Of a stretch of DNA of 64,000 bases, positions 1 to 12,754 are shown in pieces. Below the pieces are notes generated by a model. It was not told the origin of the DNA and did not search any database. It saw only the letters and a program-made list of their open reading frames with translations. The stretch's first letter is position 1. Every line of letters begins with the position of its first letter. This stretch comes from Leguminivora glycinivorella. Lineage: Eukaryota; Arthropoda; Insecta; Lepidoptera; Tortricidae. The stretch covers positions 876,001 through 940,000 of the forward strand of contig NC_062980.1 in the NCBI RefSeq assembly GCF_023078275.1, written 5' to 3'. Made by a program: the position numbers and the translations under genes.

Positions 1-3000
1 ACAATATTGAAGACATAGAATAGGACAATACAAGTTTTAAGCTCGTTTCAAGAAAAATTCATTATTTTGTTATATTATTATCCAATCAAATAAAAGTATT
101 TTGAACCTACTTATGACATCATTTTGTATTTTATCATAAGGCAATTAAAACCAAAATAAAATTTTGCAGATAGTTTGAAAAAAAAGGGAATATATTTTAT
201 CAAAACCACATCAAATTTGATGTTACATTATATTTTACAAAAAATATCAAAACCATATCAAAATTAAGGATACATCATATTTTGCGGGAAAAAATTAAAA
301 ACATGAAAACCACTTCAAAACTGCAATTACTTTTTTTTTTGCAAAATTGTATTATGCGTTTATTATGAACATTACATGATGTGTAATGTAAATTCTATGA
401 GTACATTGGTTACAAGTTAATGACTTCTTAGTAAAGAATGTTTATTTATTGCGACATACTTATGTGGAACATTATTATTTTTCTTTCTTATCATCGTCAT
501 CATTATCATTATTTTAAATGCGTCATGAGTTCTTCAAAATTTTATTGAGATTCACTGTTATTATTATAAGGGTGGTAGAAGTCAAAATTTTGACTAAAAT
601 TAATTTTATTTCTATAGTGATCTGTGTGATAAAGGGCCTTATTGGCTAGCCCATCGTAAAGTTTCACTGTCATTTAGTAGTTTCATTCCTAGGATTATAA
701 AGTGGTGTATGGTGGATGTAAATCTATAATACGGATTTTTTTTATTATAGATAAAGAAGTCGGTTCATTATGTGGACAACAATTTTTTTTAAATTTTTTT
801 GTATAGAGAATGTATTGAACATTCATTGTATGGTTGGATTCTTTTAATATAATCATAATTGGACATATAGTATCTAGTCTACCTGGGGTAGACATTAGAA
901 AATTCAGAGCGGTGGATAAACTATTTTTCATTTTAGTTATTACAGTTAGCAGTGATATTTATTATTTATGCGTTATCATTTTTTTTACATTATATAGGGT
1001 GGTATACTGTACAATATCGGTAATCACCAGTGCAGATCCTCGTTTCTAAGCATAACTCGGTCAGTATTTTATCCTACAAAGATCAGAGTAGGGAGGGCCA
1101 CTATTCTTTTTTTGCTTACTTACTTTTATAATTTTTTGCATTTTATGCTATCAATTTTGCATTATGAACTGCAGGAAAAAAAAACAAAGACAGGAAAATT
1201 GAAAGTAGGGTAGTGAACTTACAGTAATTGACTCTAGTTAAAATGTGAACATAAAATATAATATTTTGTTTCGTACGAACATTTTATTTTTAGTATGTGC
1301 ATCAAACAATTTTCACACATTGTCAAATTTGTTTGCGGTTAGTAATTACTTTATAAAATTAAATATAGATGTATAAAATGAAACCTATCATAAATAAAAT
1401 TAATTTTCTTTGCTTTCGAGTCAGGGTAGAGTGGAGTAAAATGGGATACGTAAACTTTTGAAGTTGTTGTGTAATTTTATTTCCATTTTTATTCGTTATT
1501 TTGATTACTTTTAAAAGCGTTGGCTTTCTGTTGAGATCGAGTGAAAGAGCGAATGAGGAAGTAAGAATGGTTACATTGTGTGTGTGTGTGTGTGAATAAT
1601 TTAGAGATGATGAATGTTTATAGATGTAAGAATGTTTTGAATGGGATGAATGACTGAATGATGTGTGTCTTGAATGTATTTTTTATAGAATGAGTGGATT
1701 AATATAGACAGACAGCGCTGGAAAGTGGTCAAAACTAGTTTGGTCGGAATTTGCGGGGAATAAACAGCGGGGGGGCTGAGGGAAACACATTAGCCATAAA
1801 AAGCTTATCGGTTAGGTTAAAATCCATTTGGATTCGACCCATTTCAAGGGTAGTTTTTCGTGGCTACTCACTCTACAAGGTAATAAGACCCATACTAAAA
1901 CCACACACCTCATCTTGAATGGGATGTATTTGACAATCGACATATTTTAGGGCCGATATCGTCTAGTGAGAACGAGGCTCTTTTCAATATTTGTTTCCTT
2001 GTTATGTGTTCAAATATATGAAGTTTAGTATCATCAAATCATTTCTTCATTTGATCATGATATGGTACCGAGTTGAGGTACATGCTTATGTCATTTAAGG
2101 TTTGTTTTATAAAAAAAAAAAAAACACCCCAGCAAACTTTAAGTCGATATATTTTATTCAAGTATGAGACATGCGCCAAAACATGTGGCTGGAGTGATTA
2201 GGTAGAGAAATTGGTTTGAGTTCCGACAATGGAGATTGAAGGCTCTGGACTTATAATGAGAGCTCTAAAGGTTTCTTCGTAATTGCGTGGGAAGTTATTG
2301 TGAACTCGTTGAAATTATTACGATAATTATTCCGGTCCAACAGTGTGGATGGAATGAATATTCGCCGCGACCGGGGAACGAGCTAGCAAGAACGGGTTAA
2401 TAGGACCTATCAGATTCACAACCTGGTATCCCTGGCGATGCGTGGACTCTGAGGAAGGAGTTATCATGGTTCATTGTCGAGATTCTGATGAGCTGATTTC
2501 AAAACTGAGTCGCTAGCAGTTGCATAGTATTGGAATACACACCACACGATTAGAAATGGGGGAATATTTCCGACTGATCTAGAGATATTAAACTTTTATT
2601 CAATTTATTGCTTCTTTTGCTAAATAAGATTAGATTTTTTTACAAACCACTTTGTATTCTGTAAAATAAATCTAATCTGGGGGCGAGTTGTAACAGAACA
2701 AGCGTCTAAGACGAGGAAAATGACTCGTTATTACATATAAAACTTACGGTGAATCAACTTTTCCTTGACCAACTTTTTGGTGCATATTTCCTTTGGGATT
2801 TCATTGGATATTTTGACAAATAATATCTTTGAAGCTTTATCACATGTTTAGTCACGTCTTCACTCATCAAATTCACTATTATTTGATGCAAAACAGGTTG
2901 GAAAAAACGTATTTATCAACAAACTACGTTCACATGGACGGAATACTGACACTGACAGTTGTCAGCTGCGTAACGTTCCGATATTATGTCTTGATTTCAA

Positions 3001-3363
3001 TCACAGGTCATAAAAGTTCATAATGATTAGTAGTATACTTTCTGGATGTGTTTAATGTAGCATTTAGAAACAAAAATGATATTTTACTGCGTATTTGATC
3101 TACAAAACTAACTAAAACCCTTTAACAAAAAAATATCTGCATACCTATACTAACCGCAATACATAACTCTTCGTCGCTAACTAGGTATCAATAAAATTAT
3201 TCCTATATCACTTTGGAACACGTGCAATCATGCAGGTGTTACTGTTGAGAAGCAAAAGCCTATATGCCAAACTGTCTTGGACATTAATACCTAAGGCATA
3301 CGGCTTAGTAAACAAAGCAGTTATGATCTTTTTCTTATGCGCGTAATTTAGTTGTTATCCATT
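1..3363. other. No gene seen
   Basis: AT-rich with no open frame over about 75 codons that looks like protein. Contains a (TG)n microsatellite at 1578-1594, an A-run at 2109-2124 and an imperfect hairpin AGATTAGATTT / AAATCTAATCT at about 2627-2680. Confidence 0.6.
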
Positions 3364-3592
3364 GTCCCATGTCTCCGTTAGGTCTCTGGTATGTCTCCAG
3401 TCTCCATTATGTATCCAATATGTCTCTGTTAGGTCTCTGTTATGTCTCTGGTATGTCTCTAGTCTCCAATATGTCTCTAGTCCCCATTATGTATCCAATA
3501 TGTATCCAATATGTCTCTGTTAGGTCTCTGTTATGTCTCTGGTATGTCTCCAGTCTCCATTATGTCCCCAGTCGCTGCTATGTCTCTAATAG
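3364..3592 (+). repeat. TATGTCTCTG/TTAGGTCTCTG tandem repeat
   Basis: About 230 bp of 10-11-bp words (TATGTCTCTGT, TAGGTCTCTG, TATGTATCCAA) in higher-order blocks of about 50 bp. Its 94-codon open frame is a repeat by-product. Confidence 0.85.
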
Positions 3593-3596
3593 ATAC

Positions 3597-3604
3597 TATA
3601 AAAG
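3597..3604 (+). promoter_or_regulatory. TATA-box-like site
   Basis: TATAAAAG at the end of the tandem repeat, followed 25-30 bases later by GGGCATTCTTACA. The following 1.8 kb is GT-rich without an open frame. It could be the promoter of a retroelement LTR or a non-coding transcript; no matching second LTR was found. Confidence 0.3.
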
Positions 3605-5965
3605 GGCCGGGGCAGGCCGTCGCAGGGCATTCTTACAATATCCACAAGACTAACAGTGTCTCTGGCTTTCGTGTGTTATACTGGTGAGTGAAGTTGTTCT
3701 GCTATTATTTCTCTGTTTGTTTCTACTTGGAAATTATTCTAAGTGATTGTAAACTTTGAAATTGTGTCTTTGTTTGATTGTGCGGGGACAATATCGTCGT
3801 ACAGTTGAATTTAGACCTGTGGTGGAATTGCTTTACTGTCAGTTGTGGGGTTAATTTAGTGTTCTATTTATAGTGTAGTGTTACATTTAAATTGATGTGT
3901 ATAGTGAAGTTTTCTGTGCTTTGTTTCATGAGTGCCGTCAAGCAATACAAAGACTGGGTCGATGTATGGCTGGTGCTTGGAGATAAGTCTGTGTTTGGTT
4001 TTGTAGGGAGTAATTCTTGCAAAACTAAGCTTAGATTATAGCACGTAAAGGAAACTTCATTCGTTTATTTAGTTGGTCAGTAAAATTGAATTTAGTAATT
4101 TTCCATGGGGTTATTTAGTGAAAGTTATAAGCCAGATCATTGTTTGTGACAGACTGTTGTCCGGCTAAGCGCTTTATACCTTGCGGCTGTTAAACATAAG
4201 GCGTTTAGGGGTCTTTTGTTCCAAGTGGAGGGCTTGGGCGCTTTTATTTACTTACAAAAGCGTATTTTCTCACCGGTCTCAAAGAGTCCAACTGTTAGAT
4301 GGAAGTGAGGACTTTCACGATTGACGAAAGACATTAGGAGTAATCCTTGCTCACTGAAGTCGGCAGTATTTGAGGCTGGGGTCCTATATATATTTATATT
4401 TATTTACTCGGTGCTCTGGTTCATGCTGGCGTTGGTCGCTGGGGATTTCGGTTGTGATCGATCCATATCTAAGTAAAGTTTGATCGCAGCTGGGTCTTCC
4501 GTGTGGCTGGTACTGGTGTGTCTTAGAATACTGGATATATACACGGATAGGGCGATCTACTCTCTGCTACCCTAGCCCGCGGGCAAAAGCAGAGGGGGGG
4601 ATCTGACCGACACAAGCCTATAGGTTGCCTATCTCAGCTTCGCTGGCTGAACTGTACAGCTCTAGTAGGGATACACTTGTGCATATTCTGAACTCAAGAT
4701 CTATGGTAAGTGACGGTCTGTGTTTCAGATATGCTAGAGTAGGAAAAACGATAGGATTAGGGTAGAGTCACACACTATTTCTATGAAAGTAGAGTTCTTT
4801 TATGATTGGTCTTGGAATATAATTGGTCAACGTGTATTGTGGAGAAATAATTTAACTACTACTATTTATATGGTTTAAATGGACTTTAAATGTGGTGTTT
4901 ACTATCTTAAAATATGTGGTAAAACTGGTAATTTATAAAAACTCTTATTACTTAATTTATTTGAGTGAAATTAATAATTGTGGTAGCAATTTCTGATTTT
5001 TCGGTGTGGCTGCGGGACACTTAGTGTTGCTAACTAGTTTTTCAAGGTAAATTCTATCAAATTGGCTAGGGAAACAAACTGTCTTTGGAATAAAAGGATT
5101 TGTTTGTTATAGGGCCCAGTGGCATGCGAGCGCCGTCCACTGATGGAAAGTCTAAAGCTTAGAAAAGTTTGACTTACTTATTTCTTATAAAAGTTAGCAA
5201 CTGCTCGGTGTTTCAATAAAACATTAGAAAGATCGAGAAGTTATGGTCTATTAGCAGTATTGGGGAACGGGGGGTTTAGCTAGGGAAAAAGAAAAACAAA
5301 AACAAAAAGGGGTTAGTTTGTAGATAGATAGCCCTTCAGGCTTACTTGCTTAGGATGCCCGATAATGTGGTTTGATTGGGCCTAAGGATTCCAGACGGTA
5401 TCGCAAGTTCTCACCCCAAACCGGAATCGAAAATAGAGCGTAGCCGATGTTTTCTAAAATATTTTTTAATATTTATTTCATGTATGTTTCACTCACTAAC
5501 TTTTATTCTAAAATTTCTTCATCACGTCATTAATTTTCTCACTCATAACTTTCTAGGCCTAAATCTGATAAATTACTCTTCTATAACACTATATTATTAT
5601 GCTACAATAACCTTTATTCTTCTTTAAAATATAAATAAATAAAATTTTAAAAATTAGTCAAAAATACAGCTGATACTCATTAAAGGATCTAGGTTATCGC
5701 GGTTCACATCGAAGGGTTCTACTTATTCACGCTAGACGATCACAAGGCCAAATTTACGGGGTATATTTAAAGGGGGGACAAGTAAGTAAGTAAATAAGTA
5801 AGGTGAGCGGAGGTTTAGTTACAACATGTCAAAATAAAATAACATTGGGAAGTGGTAAAGGCTGTCACACACGTATTCAGTAATTATTTTATTTATTTAA
5901 TAACTCTATAACCGTAAGAGTTAAGACGCTTAGAGAAATTAATTGTATTTGATCTAAAGAACCAT
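3605..5965. other. GT-rich non-coding stretch
   Basis: No coding frame recognised. G+T-rich on + between about 3660 and 5420, with a hairpin CTCTGCT...AGCAGAG near 4560-4595 and purine tracts at 5263-5312 and 5771-5780 (AAAGGGGGGACAAG) that would suit a retroelement polypurine tract. Confidence 0.4.
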
Positions 5966-6206
5966 CCCTTAAAGTTAATGGAATTCAATAAAAACAGGGT
6001 GTATAATTTATCACTTTACAATAATAGTTTGATTGATTGATTGATGGTTATAGATTATTTCACCCTATAACCACCAAAGACGTGAACTGACGGTCGCGGT
6101 TACAGCCCAAAATCAACCTTAGTGCATTACAACAAGGTGTAAACCGTGTGTACGCGATACGCACGATATGCGTATTCAGTTGTTTAATGGTACAGCGTAT
6201 AATCTA
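5966..6206. repeat. Repeat sharing two words with the 11.0-11.5 kb fold-back region
   Basis: GGAATTCAATAAAAACAGGG at about 5979 and a 29-bp exact match (6178-6206, AGTTGTTTAATGGTACAGCG...) to 11007-11035 tie this to the fold-back element at 11097-11497. It replaces the lost 3' end of the truncated mariner. Confidence 0.6.
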
Positions 6207-6868
6207 TAGTTCGGTGAGCTGTGTTGAATATTTGTTAGCGTTTACAGTTTCATTGTGTAATAGTTCATGAAACAGCATGCCTTGCGAGTCCCAGAAACAA
6301 CAAAGCAAAACTTTTAAGCGGTTCTTTTGACTCAACTTCGGTTGAGTTGGTGGCGTTTCTTCTCGAGGCAGCCAAAAAGCACGACGTGTATCGTTCTCAT
6401 AATAAATCCATGATTCATCTCCCGTAACCAGATCAGTCAAAAACTCTTTACGTCGGGGTCGCAGCAAAAGTGATTGACAGATGACGACACGGACTGCACG
6501 ACTGGCGTCGGTAAGGATGTGCGGTACCCATCGAGCCAAAACTTTTCGATACCCAAGCTCATGCAGATGGTATTCCACAGCGTGGTGACTGCAGTTAAGT
6601 GTTCCGCTAATTCACGAGTAGTAGCATCAGGATTCGACTGTAGTTCGCAGCGTAAATCGTCATCATTGAATGCAGGTGGTCGCCCTGAGCGTGACTGACT
6701 TTCAAGGCTCCTGTCTCCTGATTTAAAACGGTCAAACCATCTGGACACCGTGGCATGGCTTGTACTTCCAGCGCCCAATGCAGTGTTGATATTGTCAGCC
6801 GCAGCCCGCGTACTGTGGCCTAACAAGTACTCGTATAAGTAAAGTGTTCGAACTTGTCGCTCGTCCAT
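6207..6868 (-). pseudogene. Mariner transposase, N-terminal part, frameshifted and truncated
   Basis: Starts with an MDERQVRTLYLYEYLLGHS-type mariner N-terminus and continues with a helix-turn-helix block (SHATVSRWFDRFKSGDRSL, SGRP linker). After a frameshift near 6575 it continues as YHLHELGYRK, WVPH and TGDESWIYY, the latter holding the first catalytic Asp. It stops near residue 240 of the usual 345 or so, so the second and third catalytic Asp are missing. Inactive. Confidence 0.85.
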
Positions 6869-7036
6869 TTTATTTCAATCTAACTAAACCAATCACGAGG
6901 CCGGCTTTATATACCCTCACATTAGAAGTACCTAGAATTTTCTACAACATACTAGAATATTATCGAAAACAATTAACGTAAGAAAGGAAATGTATAGAGT
7001 TTTGTAGAGTGTGTCATTACTTTTGTGCCAACCCAA
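6207..7036 (-). mobile_element. 3'-truncated mariner element
   Basis: The 5' terminal repeat on the minus strand begins TTGGGTTGGCACAAAAGTAA (ends at 7036 on +), followed by a TA. The other end is lost: after the transposase fragment the sequence passes into an unrelated repeat at 6206. Confidence 0.8.
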
Positions 7037-8091
7037 TATATTCAGGATGTTCAAGTAAAGGTATCACTGCCTCTAACCTCCTTGTCGCTACGAGCAAACA
7101 TGACTAAATGATGAAGGATAAGTAAGTACGAAATTTCCCCGTGTGTTTATATTACCAAGGACCATTTAATACTAGACTGATATAGCCCATACAAAAAAGC
7201 GTACCCCTGAAAAAAGCTTAGTTTTTGCTTTAAAACTAGATGGCGTTGTTTCGTAACCCGGGAGTGGAAAAAAACATATTTTCACACATATTTTTACTTG
7301 TTTTTATATCATACTATGAACAACTATCAAAAAACTTTATTTTAATATCAAAATATTGGCTCAAAACACAATTTTTACAAATTATATTTTTTGGTCGGCC
7401 TCGACGTAGTTGTGATCGCTTCGCTGGCTAAGTTTGTTCGCATGTTGTCTAGTTATTGCCAAATAAAATGACTAGATGACGTTGGTGGACTAGGAAAATG
7501 TCACATCCGTTTCGTTGTTCATTAATATAATATATTATACTTAGTGATAATAAACCTATATGTTGAGCTCAAATACGTTCAACAAAACGCAATCATTGTG
7601 CCAACAGATGTGACATCTGACATCCATGTCACATCACAAATGTCATTGTATGATTTATTGAATATTCATAATATATGGATATTAAATATTTTAGAATCGC
7701 AGCAGCAATGCGAGTAGAGATACAGAATTAATAACTGTATAAATTAATAATTGTATGAACAATGACCTCATACATAAAATTACCAGTTTAGGTGACAGAA
7801 GGCGAATCCAATTTGTAAACATTAAATGTGCTAAGGAAAAGAATCTTTCCGATTTTCAACGGGACACGGCTGAAGGGGCGAGCTGGTTTCGACTGCGCCC
7901 ATGCATCTCAATTGTCCAGACAGTTCATTCGAAGATCATTTTGCTTATAATAATCTGAGTAATCACAGTGAATGGTTTGACAGTATTTCAGCTAACATGT
8001 AGAGAGACTTGCTAGCTTCGTCTGTCAGGCTTCGTCTTGGACACAACGCGGATAGTTAGGCCGCCAGGTGTGGCACTTTGGATTACGTTTT
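7037..8091. other. No gene seen
   Basis: Only short AT-rich open frames. No domain or clear repeat recognised apart from a repeated TGTCACATC-type word around 7500 and 7617-7640. Confidence 0.5.
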
Positions 8092-8643
8092 TAGGGTTCC
8101 GTAGTCAACTAGGAACCCTTATAGTTTCGCCATGTCTGTCTGTCCGTCCGTCCGTCCGTCCGTCCGTCCGTCCGTCCGCGGATAATCTCAGTAACCGTTA
8201 GCACTAGAAAGCTGAAATTTGGTATCAATATGTATATTAATCACGCCAACAAAGTGCAAAAATAAAAAATGGAAAAAAATGTTTTATTAGGGTACCCCCC
8301 CTACATGTAAAGTGGGGGATGATATTTTTTTTCATTCCAACCCCAACGTGTGATATATTGTTGGATAGGTATTTAAAAATGAATAAGGGTTTACTAAGAT
8401 CGTTTTTTGATAATATTAATATTTTCGGAAATAATCGCTCCTAAATGAAAAAAAAGTGCGTCCCCCCTCTAACTTTTGAACCATATGTTTAAAAAATATG
8501 AAAAAAATCACAAAAGTAGAACTTTATAAAGACTTTCTAGGAAAATTGTTTTGAACTTAATAGGTTCAGTAGTTTTTGAGAAAGATACGGAAAACTACGG
8601 AACCCTACACTAAGCGTGGCCCGACACGCTCTTGGCCGGTTTT
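8092..8643. repeat. Full-length lepidopteran dispersed repeat (GGGTTCCGTA ... CTTGGCCGG)
   Basis: Starts TAGGGTTCCGTAGTCAACTA, has a (CCGT)n-type tract (8137-8178) and ends CGACACGCTCTTGGCCGG. A family I recognise as very common in Lepidoptera. Inverted or partial copies lie at 37437-37617 (minus), 42657-42730 and 55646-55691. Non-coding. Confidence 0.8.
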
Positions 8644-8801
8644 TATAATAAATTAATGATAGTTTGTATTGTTTTGGTAATATATTTTCTACTCGTATGC
8701 TACTCGTTTGGTACTCGTATAAACCTAAACTGAGATAATAAATGAATAAAAGGAAATAATTAGTGAAACTCTGACATAAGTAATATGATTAATGAGACTA
8801 A

Positions 8802-8934
8802 ATGCGTTTTCACATTATCCGATCCGATATCGGATGTAGGACTGATACCCCATACATTACAGGCGCTATCTTGGATTTTTTCCAATGAAATCCTTCCGAC
8901 ATCCGATATCGGATCGGATAATGTGAAAACGGAC
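8802..8934. mobile_element. PIF/Harbinger-like MITE, copy 1
   Basis: 133 bp with inverted ends GCGTTTTCACATTATCCGAT / ATCGGATAATGTGAAAACG and TAA on both sides (8799-8801, 8935-8937). Member of a four-copy family in this window. Confidence 0.87.
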
Positions 8935-9097
8935 TAAGACAATAGATACCTTGTTAGTGTTATATACCTATGCCTAAGTATATCCCACCAAAAACATTCT
9001 GTAAAAAATAGCCGTCTCGATGGAGCTGCTTGTTTATCTCTAAAAAGTAATGAAATCTACATAAAGTTCCTTACTGCGATTTCTTTATTATTATAGT

Positions 9098-9348
9098 TAA
9101 CTAGCCTTTGCCCGCGGCTTCGCTCGCGTTAAATTCGAAAATCTCTCCACAAACTTCCATCCTCCATTCTAAGGAAGTGGGGGGATATAAAAAGAGACAA
9201 AAAGTAGCCTATGTCACTTTCCATCCCTTCAACTATCTCCACTTAAAAAATCACGTCAATACGTCGCTCCGTTTTGCCGTGAAAGATGGACAAACAAACA
9301 GACACACACACTTTCCCATTTATAATATTAGTATGGATGTTGTGTGAC
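9098..9348 (+). repeat. Dispersed arthropod repeat (GCCCGCGGCTTCGCTCGCG)
   Basis: Carries the widely dispersed words TGCCCGCGGCTTCGCTCGCG, AAAAAGTAGCCTATGTC and TATAATATTAGTATGGATG, typical of a SINE-like arthropod repeat. Non-coding despite a 79-codon open frame. Confidence 0.65.
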
Positions 9349-9510
9349 TTGGCCGTTGAAGTGTAGCGGTGCTGGCGACAGATTGCCAATGGTGTCATGG
9401 AGCACCTGGTTATAAACTTATACATATTCGATGGTCCGAGCTAAGGTTCGTAAAGCTATGAAGCCGAGCTGATAATCATTGTCGCTAAACGCCGATCGAA
9501 ACGCAGTCTG

Positions 9511-9663
9511 AAGTGGGTGATAAACGTACGATACGAGCAGGTATGCGTACTTATGGCTCGACGACCTTTTTCGATTGTGTGTCACCGTAAGTACGCGTAA
9601 AAACCGCTGCGCATAGTAGTCGACCATCCAACGCGTACTTGCTCGTACGCCTATCACCCACTT
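9511..9663. mobile_element. MITE with AAGTGGGTGATA terminal repeats
   Basis: About 153 bp. Left end AAGTGGGTGATAAACGTACG pairs with right end CGTACGCCTATCACCCACTT, and the palindrome continues to GCGTAC. Flanking target duplication not obvious. Confidence 0.7.
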
Positions 9664-10813
9664 GACGTCGCGCCAACACTTTATGGAAAAAGCGGGTTTT
9701 CGACAACTACCAATAAGATTTTAGACATTCAAAAATCTTCAATAATACTCAACTGTTTCGGTCGCACTCGTTCAAATATAGGATAGGATTGGTATGAGCG
9801 AGACGGTCAGGAGATTGATTGTCAACATGATATCTATCATAAACACCGTTCGAAATGGCCTCATTAAAATCTAAATTTTAAATATATTGAAAGTAATATT
9901 ACTAATCATTGACGTCACGCTCAAAATGAAAGAGATAGAAAATTTGACAGTATGGTACTCTTTTGCATGATTGTCATAATTCAAAATAAGAACGATGGCT
10001 TGCGTTGTAAACAGGGACTGAGACATGACACGGGCCCCTAGCGTCATCTATATACTTTTCACTGTATCACTTGTAATGCCGTTGAACTACCGCGGGCGTA
10101 TTTAAAAAAAAAAAAACGACATTTTTATTCAAATGACACTCTTAGTGACATCTAGTGACATAGATTTACGGCTGCCAACGGGGTACGGTATTTAGTATGG
10201 ACTCTGCTGGTCCTTTATAATCGTCCTTGATATTACTATTAATTTATATCGAGTTAATACCTACACACACGCGACAACATGATACGTTTTGCTTAAGAAA
10301 GGGTCCCATAAACGATTACAAGCCTAAATTAACTATTAATCGTTTGACTTTGTCTCTTATTTTAGCTTATATAAAAATGAGATAAAACATATGACCAATA
10401 ATAACTGCTTTCAATTTGCTTTACATGCTAGTTTTTGACAGACGACGATTTTTTTACAAAATTGTACTATAACAGAACTGTACCTACACAAGTTTTTTGT
10501 CAGGTGGTCTGGCCTCGATCTGGTCCGTGACCATAGACAATCCGCCGAATCTCCTGCTAAAATTAAGTTCGTCTGGATGCGCCTTTATAATGAATTATTT
10601 TTGCTGTGAATTCATATCGTACACCGCGCCATCTAGTTTACAGTTTTGTCCCTAGTTAGCTAGTAAGGGTAATAAGAAAAACCCATGTTTTTACTAGTGA
10701 CCTCTAGTCTAATTTGCAGCAACGGTTACAAGACTGACACTTACGGATGACAGTAGATACGCTAGTGTGCGTGAATGCAAGAAATTGTAATATATTGCAG
10801 TTTTTACATGATA

Positions 10814-11017
10814 TTAATGAATTGAGACACACTTGAGCTTCATATTTCTCGGATTGGGTGCCATATTTTTTTTTCTCCACGCCGAATCCAACATGTTTTG
10901 AAAAATTTCTTGACTTTTAGAAAAAATGGTGATTATTTGCAAATTGTGCACAGTAACGCCATCTTTTAGTGCTTGGTCGGCAGGAGATCCCGGGACTTCC
11001 ACCTTAAGTTGTTTAAT
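10814..11017 (-). other. Open frame of unknown nature adjoining the fold-back repeat
   Basis: About 62 codons on minus reading VEVPGSPADQALKDG then VTVHNLQIITIFSK. The first part recalls a PDZ-type GxPAxxAGLK segment but is too short to assign. Starts within the 29-bp word shared with 6178-6206. Probably repeat-derived; function unknown. Confidence 0.25.
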
Positions 11018-11096
11018 GGTACAGCGTATAATCTACAACAGAAAAATAAAAAATGTAAAGTTCAAGACATTGGTACCTATTACACGATATACCTAC

Positions 11097-11497
11097 TAAT
11101 TTTGTCCGTATTTTTTCATGTGTCTTGACTTCGTCTCAATTATACAGGTTATACACCGTGTTTTTATTGAATTCCGTTAACTTCGGTATATAGCTAGGTC
11201 CATTATAGGAAACAGAATAGCATAGTTAGTTTCTTAATTCGTGTCAATAACCTGCGATAGATGTTACGTCAATTGCTGTTTGGAAACGGGCTCTGTGTGT
11301 TCGATATGAGATTGACATGTCATAGTTTTGAAACTTACTAGTAGAGCTAGTTAGTTGTAGTCTAACTATGCTATTCTGTTTCCTATAATGGACCTAACTA
11401 TATACCGAAATTAACGGAATTCAATAAAAATACGGTGTATAACCTGTATAATTGAGACGAAGAAGTCAAGACACATGAAAAAATACGGACAAAATTA
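11097..11497. mobile_element. Fold-back element, 401 bp, about 135-bp arms
   Basis: TAATTTTGTCCGTATTTTTT at the left is inverted at the right end, and the arms stay almost identical through GGTTATACACCGT, GAATTCCGTTAAC and GGAAACAGAATAGC. The loop is about 130 bp. The AATTCAATAAAAACA(G/C)GGTGTATAA word also occurs at about 5977-6006. Confidence 0.83.
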
Positions 11498-11601
11498 TAA
11501 AGATTCCTTTTTGATAATTTTGGCTACGGAACTCTAAAAAGAAGTTTGATATCCACTACAGGCAGGCAAGCATGGCCGCGCGATAAATGATATAACATCA
11601 G

Positions 11602-11732
11602 GCCGTCCCTATCGCACTTATATACTAATAGTGCGAATGGGACGGCACAAACGCTCACGATGTCTATCGTTTATACAGAGCAACCATTTCGCGGTATCGT
11701 TTTCGTTTCGCATTGATATTGCCATCGGCTAC
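11602..11732. repeat. GCCGTCCC hairpin and degenerate GTAGCCGAATG-family MITE
   Basis: GCCGTCCCTATCGCACT (11602-11618) is inverted at 11630-11646. It is followed by the CACAAACGCTCACGAT and CATCGGCTACGG words of the MITE family described at 13778. Old and partial. Confidence 0.5.
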
Positions 11733-12139
11733 GGCTTTATGTTTATTTGTTGTGTTGTTGTAAGTTTGTACAATTGTATTTTAACCGAAATGTAAATATT
11801 TTGTACTTACTAAAATAAGCTTGTATGTGGATGGTTGTGAATGTCTGATACCTATGTTAATTAATTATAATAGGTCTAATAAATTGACGCTTGACTGAAT
11901 ACTTGCGTGGTTTTCATTATTTAATTAAGAACGACTACAAAATATTAAAAAAACCACAGACCAACCCCTATAGACATCTATTACAAGACGACTCGCAGTG
12001 GCCAGCCTTCCTAGTATTTGCACTGATATAAGCGCGGGCGCTCGCCGTGCCCGATCAGTATCGACCAAGTAACAGACCCGAAAGCAGCGCGTGTTTTTCG
12101 CACAAAAAAATTGGAAAAGGGTATTTTGATGCCTTAAAG

Positions 12140-12223
12140 ATGTCCACCTGTAGTGTGAAATGGTGTGGAAAGGTAACAAGAAGCTCAAATTTAAAAACAG
12201 ACGGCATTACATTCCACAAATAA
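12140..12223 (+). pseudogene. THAP-domain N-terminal fragment
   Basis: From the ATG at 12140 the frame reads MSTCSVKWCGKVTRSSNLKT then DGITFHK and a stop. This matches the start of C2CH THAP domains (Cys-x4-Cys followed by a basic stretch and FH), used by P-element-like transposases and related regulators. The rest (Cys-x2-His, AVPTIF) is not found downstream. Either a 5' exon whose partner is lost or a dead transposon piece. Confidence 0.5.
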
Positions 12224-12754
12224 GTCATATTTATAATTTATTCAGAGCCGGCATAGGTCAACTTACATTGGCCACTTACGCGTCAGTAGAGGGACAGTCA
12301 TACTTCTGTCCCTTTTCATCTGGCGCGACTGCCCGCCGTCCTTGAAACGGCCAATCACAGCGCGCTTAACACATTCCCCGCCCGCTCCTCGCACCCCAAA
12401 CACTGGCGACTCGTATCGCGCACAAAATATACAAGATTTCTACTCTATAGGAGGTTCTCTGTGAAAAAAACTGACCATTCAGTGTAAAATTTCGCTATTT
12501 GACATACTTACCTAAGGTCAACCATTTGCGTCTAGTGGGATAAACACGTCTTTCTAATTAAATATAATGAGAATTCAATTTAGACACCTATTTTGTGGAT
12601 AACTACTATTTTCGAGACAGGCAATGTTAGGAAAGTTGGGCAATATTGAAGCGACGGTACTCGGCCACAAAAATCACTGCCTTCCGCTTCCGACACAGGG
12701 CGTTCCTATCTATAAATATCCAGAAGATATCACTTCCTTCATTCTAGTTTCTAT

